A DNA stretch of 64,000 nt, from positions 124,001-188,000 of the forward strand of contig NZ_JAFFJX010000002.1 in the NCBI RefSeq assembly GCF_016924755.1, given 5' to 3'. Of this stretch, positions 24,476 to 33,810 are shown piece by piece. The notes under the pieces were generated by a model that ran no database searches, was not told where the DNA came from, and was given only the letters and a program-made list of their open reading frames with translations. The first letter of the stretch is position 1. Each line of letters starts with the position of its first letter. This DNA comes from Longitalea arenae (lineage in GTDB: Bacteria > Bacteroidota > Bacteroidia > Chitinophagales > Chitinophagaceae). Both the position numbers and the translations under genes were made by a program.

Positions 24476-25282
24476 TTATTTCCTGGTCGCTGCTTGTATG
24501 ATGACATCCGCTACCGCATTCGCTTTTGATATAAAAATCACATGACTGCCTTTTATTTCGGTAACCTGCGCACCTGCACGTTTGTACATATTCCGTTCAA
24601 TCGCCGGGTTAAGCGCTTTATCTTCGGTAGCCACAATACCATAGGCGGGTTTGGTTTTCCAGGCTGCATTGGTTACCGGTGCACCAAAACAACTTGCGAA
24701 GATGGGCACCTGGGAAGCGGCCATAAAATCAGCTTCCTCCTTACTAAGATCTGCGGCAAAACCAGTATGGAATTTTGCTTTGTCAAAATACACGACTCCT
24801 TTCTCATCGGGTGGTAAAATGCCACTCTCGCCTGCCATCGGCAATGACATAGCCAGCTGCGCGGTGGTTTCGCCTGTATCGGGCATAAAAGCCGCGATGT
24901 ATACCAGGGCCGCAACTTTGGCATGCGAACCGGCTTCGGTTATTACGGTTCCGCCCCAGGAATGTCCAACAAGGATGGTTGGTCCATCCTGTTTATCCAG
25001 CGCCCGGATGGTTGCATCTACATCATCTTTCAAAGAAGTAAGTGGATTCTGTACAATAGTAACATGATACCCTTTCTTACTTAAGATCTTGTAAAGCGCT
25101 TTAAAACCGGATCCGTCTGCAAATGCGCCATGAACGATCACGATATTCTTTACAGCAGCCTGTCTTTCCAACTGACTGCTTATGGGTGCGGCATTCGTAT
25201 GCACCGCGGCCATCATTACAAAAAGCGCTGTCATAGCCATTACCAGGTAACTGCGTATGGGTTGTAAAAAACTGTTTTTCAT
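24476..25282 (-). CDS. secreted alpha/beta hydrolase
   Basis: A 268-residue hydrolase with an export signal (about 1-32, hydrophobic core A-M-T-A-L-F-V-M-M-A-A). The fold is the salicylate esterase/HNL-like type: V-H-G-A-F-A-D-G-S-G-F near the oxyanion hole, nucleophile in V-G-H-S-W-G-G, Asp in T-E-D-K-A-L, His in G-S-H-V-I-F. Substrate unknown. I use ATG 25282 instead of GTG 25288. It sits between DUF1223 and ohr in the same operon, so a role in stress or detoxification is possible. Confidence 0.85.
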   Translation of the reverse strand: MKNSFLQPIRSYLVMAMTALFVMMAAVHTNAAPISSQLERQAAVKNIVIVHGAFADGSGFKALYKILSKKGYHVTIVQNPLTSLKDDVDATIRALDKQDGPTILVGHSWGGTVITEAGSHAKVAALVYIAAFMPDTGETTAQLAMSLPMAGESGILPPDEKGVVYFDKAKFHTGFAADLSKEEADFMAASQVPIFASCFGAPVTNAAWKTKPAYGIVATEDKALNPAIERNMYKRAGAQVTEIKGSHVIFISKANAVADVIIQAATRK

Positions 25283-25346
25283 TTTCACGTTGAAGTTTGT
25301 TTGTTTTTATAAAGTGTTTAGATAACTTTTTGAGAAGCCATGCCTG

Positions 25347-26489
25347 TTAGTTAAGCCGGGTAGCAGCAGTGATCCGTCCAGTACCGGTATGCTGCAGAAA
25401 GCCGATCAGTTCCCAGCCATCTTTGGTATAATCTGCAGGCAGACTGATAGTGGCATGGCCACTGGGTTTCACTTCCACGGGAAGCAGTTGCCGCACTACC
25501 TGCACATGGGTTAAAGCACGGCCTTCATTTTCACCAGCCATTACCTGCGTGGCTGCATGCTTTTGTACCAGGGCCAGGAACAGGGTTTTATTTCTTGTTT
25601 GTCCCGTCAGTTCATAGTTCACCGTTAGTTGACGATCCTGCTGCTGACCTGTCAATGTAAGTGTATTATCAGCCGCTTTGTTTACCTCAGAGGTCACGGC
25701 CTTTACGATCCGCGTCTCATCCGAACCAACATACTCGCTTGCACCATTCACGACTGCCTGGGGCGTATAGATCGATTCTACCCGTAACCAATCGGCATAG
25801 CTGCGCTGTCTTTCGGTATAGGCGCGGTCACTGAACCGGTCTTTCCAGCCCTGGTGATCCCAGTAGTCAACATGATATGCGATCACGTATACGGGTTGAC
25901 TGGCATTATCCTGCTGCAGCTTTTCCAGCAATTTATCTGCAGGCGGACAACTCGAACATCCTTCCGAGGTAAACAGCTCTACCAGCGCAAAACCTTTGTT
26001 ATCTACCGGCGTCGATCGCTTATAGTATGGAAAAAGAGAAACTTTTGCATCCAGGATCGTTTGTACCCGGCCGGTGGTATCGGCAGTGGCGCCCGAAGCC
26101 TGCCGGCGATTCTCATAAGAAATACGATAGCCAGTTCCTGCATTTTCCGGGCGCGGTTCAAGGGAAACCGTTTCCAGCTGCTGCAGTTCGCCATTGATCT
26201 TGCTGCCATACCAGCGGGTATTATCCTGCTGTTTATAAGTAGCCAGCGTATAGGATTCGCCGGCAGCATGTTTTCCGGTATCACTGGCATGGTATTCCAT
26301 AGCCGCCGCATTACCATACAATACCGACATCGTGCCTGCTTTTTCATTGATCCAATGCGTGATCACCTGTAAGCCACTGTCGTTAAAGGCGTATTCCCTG
26401 ATGTTGAGCTCTTTACCAGAGACCTCGTTACAGCTGCTCAAAATCCCTGCTGCAAGAAAGACAGCGAATACCAACTGCATTGCTTTCAT
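25347..26489 (-). CDS. DUF1223 thioredoxin-like lipoprotein with an N-terminal P460-like domain
   Basis: A 380-residue lipoprotein (lipobox S-S-C, Cys20). The C-terminal half, from about residue 165, is DUF1223 with the redox motif C-S-S-C at 178-181 (T-S-E-G-C-S-S-C-P-P-A-D), then Y-H-V-D-Y-W-D-H-Q-G-W and Y-T-P-Q-A-V-V-N-G. Residues 50-112 (M-S-V-L-Y-G-N-A-A-A-M-E, then W-Y-G-S-K-I-N-G-E) match the core of the cytochrome P460 domain in the gene just upstream (M-R-I-M-Y-A-N-A-I-A-M-E), but without a haem-binding C-x-x-C-H. The gene begins 24 bases after the haem protein gene. Confidence 0.85.
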   Translation of the reverse strand: MKAMQLVFAVFLAAGILSSCNEVSGKELNIREYAFNDSGLQVITHWINEKAGTMSVLYGNAAAMEYHASDTGKHAAGESYTLATYKQQDNTRWYGSKINGELQQLETVSLEPRPENAGTGYRISYENRRQASGATADTTGRVQTILDAKVSLFPYYKRSTPVDNKGFALVELFTSEGCSSCPPADKLLEKLQQDNASQPVYVIAYHVDYWDHQGWKDRFSDRAYTERQRSYADWLRVESIYTPQAVVNGASEYVGSDETRIVKAVTSEVNKAADNTLTLTGQQQDRQLTVNYELTGQTRNKTLFLALVQKHAATQVMAGENEGRALTHVQVVRQLLPVEVKPSGHATISLPADYTKDGWELIGFLQHTGTGRITAATRLN

Positions 26490-26513
26490 GTATGTTACCA
26501 TAGTTATGTAGAT

Positions 26514-27458
26514 TTAATTTTTTGTTGGCAGGTCAAATACAAAACCGGTAGTGGCGGCAGCCTTATGACAGGAAGCACATTTTGACGGTTCTGTCGCGGT
26601 ACCATAAGGCTTTAATGCTGGTCCGTCGAAGCGGGCATATCCCCATCCATCGGTGTCTTTAAATTGTTGCGCATCGCGGACCATATATTGAATATTGATG
26701 AATTTCCCCGGCCGTACATTCCCTTCTCCATCTTCCAGTTTCTCCCATACCAGCTTGGCTATTATCGCTCCATCGGGAAAAGGATGAATTTCTTTACGCT
26801 TTATTGCTTCCATGGCAATGGCATTCGCATACATGATACGCATACTGCCATTGTCGAATCGCGAAGTAGTGCTCATCACCTGCCAGCTGTGGTAATCGGG
26901 CATATGTTGTATTCCGTTATAATAAACCCGTAAATTGCCAGGCTGCGGTTGCTGCACCTGTTGCATACGCTGTTTGGCAGCGGCCTGCACTTTTGCAGTA
27001 TCATTGATCGCAGATACTATCGTTGTGTTCAGGTAATTCTTTAATACAGTAAGATCTGCTGCGCTCACCTTCGACTGTGGATGTATAGCGGTGTAGGCAG
27101 GCAGCGGCATGCGGCCGGCGTTGGCCATATTGTACATTTCCCAAAGCAGGCTTTTTTGTTCATTGGCCGACAAACTATCCCAGGTTGAAAAATTGAAATG
27201 CTTCCGCCCTTCCTGCACATCGCGGGATACAATGGCGGAAGCAATGGGCAACTTATCGTACCAGCGAATATTGGTTTCATTGCTATGGCAATCATAACAG
27301 GCTCTTTCCAGCAGCTGTTTTACTTCCTGCGGCACCTTGATCTCACCGGTAACCGGCGGATTAGCGACCACTTCATTGCTCAGCGAGACGGCGGTTACGG
27401 CTACCACTGCTGTGGCTACCAGCCCTGTGATTATTTTTAATGTTGACCATTTCATCAT
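26514..27458 (-). CDS. haem-binding protein with a cytochrome P460 domain
   Basis: A 314-residue periplasmic or membrane-anchored dihaem protein. An N-terminal hydrophobic segment (7-27) is followed by a haem-binding domain with C-Y-D-C-H (Cys54, Cys57, His58). Then comes a P460 domain from about 175 (M-R-I-M-Y-A-N at 206, F-P-D-G-A near 230), with the second haem site C-A-S-C-H at 294-298. The start at 27458 (M-M-K-W) places the signal correctly. First gene of the operon P460-DUF1223-hydrolase-ohr; divergent from the histidine kinase gene across 151 bases. Confidence 0.88.
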   Translation of the reverse strand: MMKWSTLKIITGLVATAVVAVTAVSLSNEVVANPPVTGEIKVPQEVKQLLERACYDCHSNETNIRWYDKLPIASAIVSRDVQEGRKHFNFSTWDSLSANEQKSLLWEMYNMANAGRMPLPAYTAIHPQSKVSAADLTVLKNYLNTTIVSAINDTAKVQAAAKQRMQQVQQPQPGNLRVYYNGIQHMPDYHSWQVMSTTSRFDNGSMRIMYANAIAMEAIKRKEIHPFPDGAIIAKLVWEKLEDGEGNVRPGKFINIQYMVRDAQQFKDTDGWGYARFDGPALKPYGTATEPSKCASCHKAAATTGFVFDLPTKN

Positions 27459-27609
27459 TTGCTTTGCTATTTGCTGTTTGATGATGCAAATTGAAAGCAA
27501 AGCCGTCACATGAAAAGGCAGAAAACCGTGTAGTAGGCATATTGGCACCTGAACCAGGCAATTGAGCGGTTCAATAATCGGCCATTTAATTCTACATTTG
27601 ACCCATCGA

Positions 27610-28629
27610 ATGAGTACAAACAATTTCACCATTTCCGGTAAAATAATCTGGCTAAGCTCGCTGGCGCTCGGCCTGTTGGTGGCTGTTCCGAAATTTGCAG
27701 AACGGCATTTTAACCTGTATGAAACGCTGGTCAATTCCGGAGTGACCACGCTGTTCGCGCTTTTCGTGTGGTATTATAATATTCGTACGCTGCCTAAATA
27801 CAGCTACCGGGATATTGCCAAAGGCTTTTCTGTTAAACGATTGCTCATCAGCCTTGCCATGGGTATCGGGGTCATGTTCTTATTAGCCCTATTGCAGCAA
27901 TTACTGATCTCATCCATTGATTTTGGGCCTGCCATGTTAATGATCGAGATCCGTGGGGTGCTGGTGAATGTAACCTTTTACATGTTCATTCACTTCCTGT
28001 ATCAAAACTACCTGCATCAAAAAGTAAGTATCGAACTGGAGCGCACCAGGATGGACAATCTGGCCGCCCAATATGAATTGTTAAAACAACAGGTGAATCC
28101 GCATTTCCTGTTCAATAGTTTGAATACGCTGAAATACATGGTGGAAAACAAAGATGAACACTCGGTGGATTTTATTCTGAAGTTATCTGACTTCTATCGA
28201 TTTACCCTCGAAAGCCGTAAGCTCGACCTGATCCCTGTGTCGGAAGAACTGAATATCCTGGAAGCCTATATTTTCCTGTTAAAAGCAAGGTTTGAAGACG
28301 GGCTCGATATTTCCATCAACATAGATAAAGCGCACTATACTTCTTATATGCCTCCCTTTACCCTGCAGTTACTGATCGAGAATTGCATCAAGCATAATAT
28401 TGTGTCGCTCGAAAAGCCACTGCAGATCAGGTTGTATTCGGAAGGTGCATTTATCATTGTGGAAAACCAGGTACAGCTGAAAAGAACAAAGGAGTCATCA
28501 ATAGGCGTAGGGCTTGAGAATATTCACCAGCGGTATCTACACCTGTTAGATAAAAAAGTCATTGTGGAACCTACCCCATCTACTTTTACGATAAAACTAC
28601 CTGTTGCATATGAGAATCGTCATCATTGA
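27610..28629 (+). CDS. LytS-family sensor histidine kinase
   Basis: A 339-residue membrane kinase. Hydrophobic segments in residues 10-130 suggest four transmembrane helices. A short linker precedes the His_kinase domain with the phospho-accepting His165 in V-N-P-H-F-L-F-N-S-L-N. The ATP-lid N box carries Asn258 in L-L-I-E-N-C-I-K-H-N, and G-V-G-L-E-N-I follows. ATG 27610 is chosen over TTG 27562. TACATTTG, a full match to the -7 element, ends nine bases before the ATG, but no good -33 is visible. It overlaps the downstream response-regulator gene by 20 bases. Confidence 0.92.
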   Translation: MSTNNFTISGKIIWLSSLALGLLVAVPKFAERHFNLYETLVNSGVTTLFALFVWYYNIRTLPKYSYRDIAKGFSVKRLLISLAMGIGVMFLLALLQQLLISSIDFGPAMLMIEIRGVLVNVTFYMFIHFLYQNYLHQKVSIELERTRMDNLAAQYELLKQQVNPHFLFNSLNTLKYMVENKDEHSVDFILKLSDFYRFTLESRKLDLIPVSEELNILEAYIFLLKARFEDGLDISINIDKAHYTSYMPPFTLQLLIENCIKHNIVSLEKPLQIRLYSEGAFIIVENQVQLKRTKESSIGVGLENIHQRYLHLLDKKVIVEPTPSTFTIKLPVAYENRHH

Positions 28630-29371
28630 AGATGAAATAAAAGCGGCCAAATCACTCACCGGTATGATTGCAGCAGTAAGACCGGAAGCGAAGGTGCTGG
28701 CCAATTTACAGAGTATCGAAACTGCGGTAAATTATTTTTCTACCAATGAACACCCCGACCTGGTGTTTATGGACATCCAGTTGTCAGATGGACTGGCGTT
28801 TGAAATATTTGCTTCCGTAAAACTGAATTGTCCGGTTGTATTCTGCACCGCCTTTGGGGAATATGCGATGGATGCCATTAAAGCGAACGGTATCGATTAT
28901 ATCTTGAAGCCGTTCTCCAAAGAAGAAGTGCAGAAAGCTTTTGATAAGGTAGACAACTTTAAAAATTTCTTTCAGCAAAATACCCTGCCCGATCTGAACC
29001 GGCTGTTTGAGAAGGCGGGCGCTCCTCAATGGAAGACCAGTTTCCTGGTATTTAAAGACAACAAGTACGTTACCGTTCAAACCGAACAGATCGCTTTTAT
29101 ATATATCCGCTATGAAACCACTACCATTATGAGCTTCCAGGGACAGTCCTTTCCCCTTACCCAGTCAATGGAACAGGTGCAGGAGCAGTTATCACCCCGG
29201 CAATTCTACCGCTTAAACCGGCAATACCTGGTAAACTTCAGTGCGATCAAGGAAGTGGAGCATTATTCTGCCCGAAAATTATTTGTAAAGCTGGTGCTGC
29301 CCACGCCGGACGAGTTATTGATCGGCAAAGAAAAGACCACCGCTTTTTTGCAGTGGATGGGTGACCGGTAG
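28610..29371 (+). CDS. LytTR-type response regulator
   Basis: A 253-residue regulator paired with the upstream kinase. Receiver domain 1-120 with phospho-acceptor Asp55 in V-F-M-D-I-Q, acidic pocket I-I-E-D-E, and the conserved Lys in Y-I-L-K-P-F. The LytTR DNA-binding domain occupies about 150-250 (F-Y-R-L-N-R-Q-Y-L-V-N). ATG 28610 is used in preference to TTG 28604. Targets unknown; the divergent P460/DUF1223/ohr operon is a candidate because of position. Confidence 0.92.
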   Translation: MRIVIIEDEIKAAKSLTGMIAAVRPEAKVLANLQSIETAVNYFSTNEHPDLVFMDIQLSDGLAFEIFASVKLNCPVVFCTAFGEYAMDAIKANGIDYILKPFSKEEVQKAFDKVDNFKNFFQQNTLPDLNRLFEKAGAPQWKTSFLVFKDNKYVTVQTEQIAFIYIRYETTTIMSFQGQSFPLTQSMEQVQEQLSPRQFYRLNRQYLVNFSAIKEVEHYSARKLFVKLVLPTPDELLIGKEKTTAFLQWMGDR

Positions 29372-29571
29372 CAGGGTCTTGCGCGCACCACCCGCTCTTA
29401 TTTTTGTTGGCCGGAAGCCACAGCATTTCAACTCTTTTCAAATTAATATATCTCTAATGACAAAGTTCGGCGGTACATTATGGATTTCATGGATCAATTA
29501 CTATCTTACAGGCGATTTCGAATATCGGTCTCAGCCAATAAAATTACGGTATCCTAACCCCGAATATGACA

Positions 29572-30093
29572 ATGAAAAGATTTGTTGTGGTTCTACTGGT
29601 CTTACCTTTTTTAATGAATTGCACACCTGACGAAAAGGAAAAAGCAAAAGAAACCAAACAAAAGACCAGTACAACAAAAACCAAAACGGCTAATAAAGAC
29701 AAAGCCGCTTCAGCCGCCAAGGCTGCTACTTCCAAATCCAGGTTGGAGTTCATTCAGTCTATTCCAGGCTCTATCGACGGCTGCGGCGAATTCTTTACGT
29801 ACGACTCCGTTAAACTTTCTGACGAAAAATATATTTTCTTATCCGATATGGGCGAAATGGCGATCATTCGCATCAAAGGAAAGGATGTTCAACTTAAAAA
29901 AAGCACCCGGGAATCAAAACAGATCAATGCCACCAATTCTGTAGAAGTGTATTACGCCGTGGGTTATAAAGTCGTATTGCGCAAAAAAGAAGTGAAAATG
30001 GTTGACCAGCTCTATGAATACACAGGCACCTTACAAATAACCGGCAAGAAATACAAGGTTACCTATAAGGTTAGGGGCGAAGGTGGGTGTTAG
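29572..30093 (+). CDS. hypothetical lipoprotein, Lys/Thr/Ala-rich linker
   Basis: A 173-residue lipoprotein. Lipobox L-M-N-C with Cys17, followed by a low-complexity linker rich in Lys, Thr and Ala (about 20-58), then a compact domain of unknown fold with Cys in D-G-C-G-E and a C-terminal G-E-G-G-C, possibly a disulfide pair. Followed 38 bases later by another lipoprotein gene, so the two may form an operon. I cannot assign a function. Confidence 0.65.
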   Translation: MKRFVVVLLVLPFLMNCTPDEKEKAKETKQKTSTTKTKTANKDKAASAAKAATSKSRLEFIQSIPGSIDGCGEFFTYDSVKLSDEKYIFLSDMGEMAIIRIKGKDVQLKKSTRESKQINATNSVEVYYAVGYKVVLRKKEVKMVDQLYEYTGTLQITGKKYKVTYKVRGEGGC

Positions 30094-30131
30094 GCTTCCG
30101 GCAAAAATGACAATTAACCCTATAACCCTGC

Positions 30132-30806
30132 ATGAAAAAACTATTCTACCTGGTCTGCCTCGCCGGTTTAGCCAGCTGCGAGCAAAGCAAACCCATCAAA
30201 TCAAGGGTTAAAAGACAGCAGCCACTGAACAGCAGATACAAGAGCCTGTTTGAGCTCTATCCGAATATTGCCATTGATACCCTTTGGGTGTACTCACCGG
30301 ATGATTCCCTGACCGCTTATAATGGCCGCGCCATCGATAGCCTTAATGCCCGCTTCTTCCCGATGGAAATGGCGCAACAGCATTTCAATGAACCGGGCTT
30401 GTTTGCTGTTTATAAATTCGCGATAGACAATAACCGGTTAGGGTTGCTCACCAGGACCCCTTCAGAGTATGTTCCTTCTTCCATTAAATTGTTCATCTAC
30501 GATAAACGGAACGACAGCCTGACTTCTTATATTGAATTGGGCGAGCGCTGGGGCGATGCAGGCGACTGGATGATCAAAAACAGCTGGCTCTTCCGCGATA
30601 GCAGGAACCGCTTACAGGCACTGATCCATGTTACCCAGGGGCACGATAACAGCGTTGATGACCCCAGCGATACAACAACCGTTGAAGAAGATCTTTATAC
30701 CCTGCTGGATCTTTCGAAAGATCAGATCGACACCATTTTTGCCGAACAGCAAAAACTGCCGGCAAGCTATAAACAAATCATCAGCAAAAAGACAAGGATC
30801 CGATAA
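30132..30806 (+). CDS. hypothetical lipoprotein
   Basis: A 224-residue predicted lipoprotein. Lipobox L-A-S-C with Cys16, then a basic spacer (K-S-R-V-K-R-Q-Q). The mature part has no family I recognise; it carries W-V-Y-S-P-D-D-S-L and a conserved-looking G-E-R-W-G-D-A-G-D-W. Co-directional and close to the preceding lipoprotein gene. Confidence 0.68.
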   Translation: MKKLFYLVCLAGLASCEQSKPIKSRVKRQQPLNSRYKSLFELYPNIAIDTLWVYSPDDSLTAYNGRAIDSLNARFFPMEMAQQHFNEPGLFAVYKFAIDNNRLGLLTRTPSEYVPSSIKLFIYDKRNDSLTSYIELGERWGDAGDWMIKNSWLFRDSRNRLQALIHVTQGHDNSVDDPSDTTTVEEDLYTLLDLSKDQIDTIFAEQQKLPASYKQIISKKTRIR

Positions 30807-30851
30807 TCCACGTTAAATGATCCACCATTCACCATTGACCATTCACCAAAG

Positions 30852-30881
30852 AAAAAACCCCGTCCCTGACGGAACGAGGTT
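30852..30881 (-). terminator. intrinsic terminator after citrate synthase
   Basis: On the minus strand AACCTCGTTCC pairs with GGGACGGGGTT (with G-T pairs) around loop GTCA and runs into TTTTTT, starting 28 bases beyond the gltA stop. Confidence 0.85.
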
Positions 30882-30908
30882 CAGCTATATTAACCGGGGG
30901 CAATGATC

Positions 30909-32234
30909 TTATTCTCCCCAGATCTCGTCTTTTCCCTGCAGCCAGCTTTTTACCAGTTCGGTAGTTACTGACTTCGGCCGCTCGATGGCAAAACCCAACG
31001 CTCTGTCCCAAATGAGGCTGGCCAATACACCCAGCGCGCGGCTTACGCCAAACAGCACGGTGTAAAATTCATATTCAACCATTCCATAATGAACCAGCAG
31101 GGCGCCGCTATGCGCATCTACGTTAGGCCATGGGTTCTTCACCTTACCCAGTGATTCTAAGATCGGCGGCACTACCGCATATACATTCCATACGATTTGC
31201 ACGAGCGGGTCATCGGGAAAATGACGTTTCGCGAAATCCATCTGGGCGGTGAAACGGGGATCCGTTTTACGCAGTACGGCATGGCCATAACCGGGTACTA
31301 CTTTTCCTTCGCTCAGCGTTTTGCGCACATACGCTTCGATCTGTGCTTTGGTAGGCACTTCGGTTTTCAGTTCTTTCTGCATTTCCATGATCCATTTCAC
31401 CACTTCCTGGTTAGCCAGGCCGTGTAAAGGACCAGCCAGTCCGTTCATACCTGCAGCCAGGCTCAGGTAAGGATCGCTTAATGCCGAACCTACCAGGTGT
31501 GTGGTGTGGGCCGATACGTTACCGCCTTCATGGTCGGCATGAATGGTCATATACAAACGCATCAGTTCTTTAAAGCTCTCATCTTCGTAACCGAGCATAT
31601 GCGCCAGGTTACCAGCCCAGTCGAGCAGGCCATTGGGTTGAATATGCTGATTGTTGCGATACTTACGGCGATAGATATAAGCAGCTACACGGGGCAGGCG
31701 GGCCAGCAGGTCCATTGAATCGTCGAATACAGCCTCCCAATAATCTTTTTTATTCATTCCCTCGGCATAACGGCGGGCGAAATTGCTTTCCGTTTGCAGG
31801 GCCATGATACCGGTCACAAACATGGTCATGGGGTGAGCGGTAACAGGTAAAGCATCGATAGCAGCGAATACGTGATTGGGAACATGTGAACGGCGCTGCC
31901 AGCTGCTGGTGATATATGCTACGGCTTCTTCATCGGGCAGTTCACCGATCAGCATCAGGTAGAAAAGTCCTTCAGGTAAAGGTTCATTACCGCCGGGGAT
32001 CTTGGGCAGTTTTTCCTGCAGCTCGGGGATGGAATATCCACGAAAACGTATACCTTCTTTTGCATCGAGTAATGAAGTTTCTGAAACCAGGCCGGTTATT
32101 CCGCGCATACCCTGGTAGATCTGAGATAACTGTACTTCTCCGATCTTTTTATTACCATGTTGCTTTAACAGATCTTTTAACTCGGCTGAAGAGGCTTCTG
32201 CCTTTACCTTGAACCTATCCTTTAGAATTCCCAT
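30909..32234 (-). CDS. gltA: citrate synthase
   Basis: A 441-residue citrate synthase that condenses oxaloacetate with acetyl-CoA at the entry of the TCA cycle. Catalytic residues are visible: His in G-P-L-H-G-L-A-N-Q, His in P-G-Y-G-H-A-V-L-R, and Asp in N-V-D-A-H-S-G-A. The sequence resembles the eukaryotic-type (type I) enzyme, with M-R-G-I-T-G-L-V near the start and F-R-G-Y-S-I-P-E-L. Monocistronic, with its own terminator. Confidence 0.95.
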   Translation of the reverse strand: MGILKDRFKVKAEASSAELKDLLKQHGNKKIGEVQLSQIYQGMRGITGLVSETSLLDAKEGIRFRGYSIPELQEKLPKIPGGNEPLPEGLFYLMLIGELPDEEAVAYITSSWQRRSHVPNHVFAAIDALPVTAHPMTMFVTGIMALQTESNFARRYAEGMNKKDYWEAVFDDSMDLLARLPRVAAYIYRRKYRNNQHIQPNGLLDWAGNLAHMLGYEDESFKELMRLYMTIHADHEGGNVSAHTTHLVGSALSDPYLSLAAGMNGLAGPLHGLANQEVVKWIMEMQKELKTEVPTKAQIEAYVRKTLSEGKVVPGYGHAVLRKTDPRFTAQMDFAKRHFPDDPLVQIVWNVYAVVPPILESLGKVKNPWPNVDAHSGALLVHYGMVEYEFYTVLFGVSRALGVLASLIWDRALGFAIERPKSVTTELVKSWLQGKDEIWGE

Positions 32235-32391
32235 GATGCTGTATAATTATTTGTAAATATGTAATAATGAGGGCAAAAGTTTGCTAAAGTTATAACAAAC
32301 CCACTCAAAACAGTAAAATTAATTCAGCAATGATTTATATAGAAATAAACAACAATCGTTAGCCCATATTATTATTTTCATAATGCGTGCT

Positions 32392-33492
32392 TTACTTGGG
32401 TGCAATCCGATACAACCAGATAGCCACAATAGAAAAAATAATATTGGGAGTCCAGGCAGCAAGCAGCGGTGGAAAGTTTCCCTTGGTTGAAAAAGTAAGG
32501 GAGAATTTATCCATCACTACGAAGAAAGCTGCCGTAATAATACCAACTGCCAGGTGCAGGCCACTGCCACCGCGCGTCTTGCGTGAGGCTACTACAGCTC
32601 CGATCATGGTGAGTATGAAAACTGAAGTGGGTGTAGCGTCGCGCCGGTACCGTTCAACTTTATAATCGTTCAACCCTTCAGCACCCCTGGCTTCCTCGCC
32701 CTTTATGTACCTGTTCAGTTCGGGCGTGGTCATCTTATCCTTCAGGTATTTGTCAAATTTGATCTCATTCGGTTTCAGGTTCAGGTTCAGCGTCATTTCA
32801 GGAATGATCTTCGAAACCTCCTTTACGCCTGCAATCTTTCGCTCGGTCACATTCTGCAATTTCCAGGTCTTCTTTGCGGTATCCCAGCGCAGATAATCGG
32901 CCCGCAGGTTATAGGTCAATTTGGTACCATTCAGCCGGTTCATATAAAAATCGTTGGCCGATTTGCTGGAGGTATCGTAATTGCGCATGCCGGCAAAGGT
33001 ATTGCCGTCGATGCGGAAATAATAGTTTCGGGTACGTTTGGCGGCTTCGCCCTGCTCATAGGAACTTTTACTGTCGATATAGGTTGCCTGAAAATTCCCG
33101 CGCAACAATTGTGCTTTGGGAATGAAATACTGGGTGGCTATCCAGAAAATGCCGCCCAACAGTAAAGCGCCTAAAAAATACGGGCGCAGCATGCGGTTGA
33201 ACCGAACCCCACCGGCCAGGATAGCTACCAGCTCACTTTTACCCGCCATTTTTGAGGTGAAGAAAATGACCGCAATAAACACCATCAGCGGAAAGATCAT
33301 CGAGATGATGAAGGGAACAAAGCCGAAATAATATTTGGTAATGATCTGCGAAGTAGAGAGCCCTGACTTTACAAAGTCGTCGGCCTTTTCACTGGTATCG
33401 ATCGCCACGGCAATTACCGAAAAGATCAATACCATGAAAACAGTCGTAGAAATGAACTTTTTTAATATGTACCAGTCGATTTTCTTTATCAT
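32392..33492 (-). CDS. LptF/LptG-family permease
   Basis: A 366-residue YjgP/YjgQ-type inner-membrane protein of the LPS export ABC transporter. Three transmembrane helices near the N-terminus (about 12-35, 50-75, 97-120), a periplasmic beta-jellyroll-like domain (120-290), and three helices at the C-terminus. Start at ATG 33492 (M-I-K-K-I-D-W-Y). Whether it is LptF or LptG cannot be decided here; no ABC ATPase gene is adjacent. Confidence 0.88.
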   Translation of the reverse strand: MIKKIDWYILKKFISTTVFMVLIFSVIAVAIDTSEKADDFVKSGLSTSQIITKYYFGFVPFIISMIFPLMVFIAVIFFTSKMAGKSELVAILAGGVRFNRMLRPYFLGALLLGGIFWIATQYFIPKAQLLRGNFQATYIDSKSSYEQGEAAKRTRNYYFRIDGNTFAGMRNYDTSSKSANDFYMNRLNGTKLTYNLRADYLRWDTAKKTWKLQNVTERKIAGVKEVSKIIPEMTLNLNLKPNEIKFDKYLKDKMTTPELNRYIKGEEARGAEGLNDYKVERYRRDATPTSVFILTMIGAVVASRKTRGGSGLHLAVGIITAAFFVVMDKFSLTFSTKGNFPPLLAAWTPNIIFSIVAIWLYRIAPK

Positions 33493-33629
33493 TCGGTAAA
33501 AACGCACTGTAGGCGGGGCAAATGTAGCAGAAAAATCGGGCAGTTTGCAGGCAATTAGAATGTTCTAATACAACTTTAAGAAAAACGAATGCTGCTGCAA
33601 GCTTCAGGTGCAGGGGGGAAGAAGAGCTG

Positions 33630-33775
33630 CAGGTTCCCGGTTACCAGGCACCGGTTGTCCGTTAACAAATGCTGGCAGCCGCAAAATAGTCCGGCTTTCG
33701 AAGCAAAAACCGGGAAACTGGCGACCGGCAACCGGTAACAATTGCCTGAAACCTGTAACTTGTAACCTGAAACGC
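33630..33775. repeat. degenerate CCGGTTACC-type repeat region
   Basis: Short words GGTTACC, CCGGTT, CCGGCAACCGG and CTGTAAC recur without a fixed period. Same word set as the stronger arrays at 37254, 52931 and 62712. No gene is supported. Confidence 0.5.
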
Positions 33776-33810
33776 TCATACAAGCAACATCTTTAACTAA
33801 TTGACGAACG

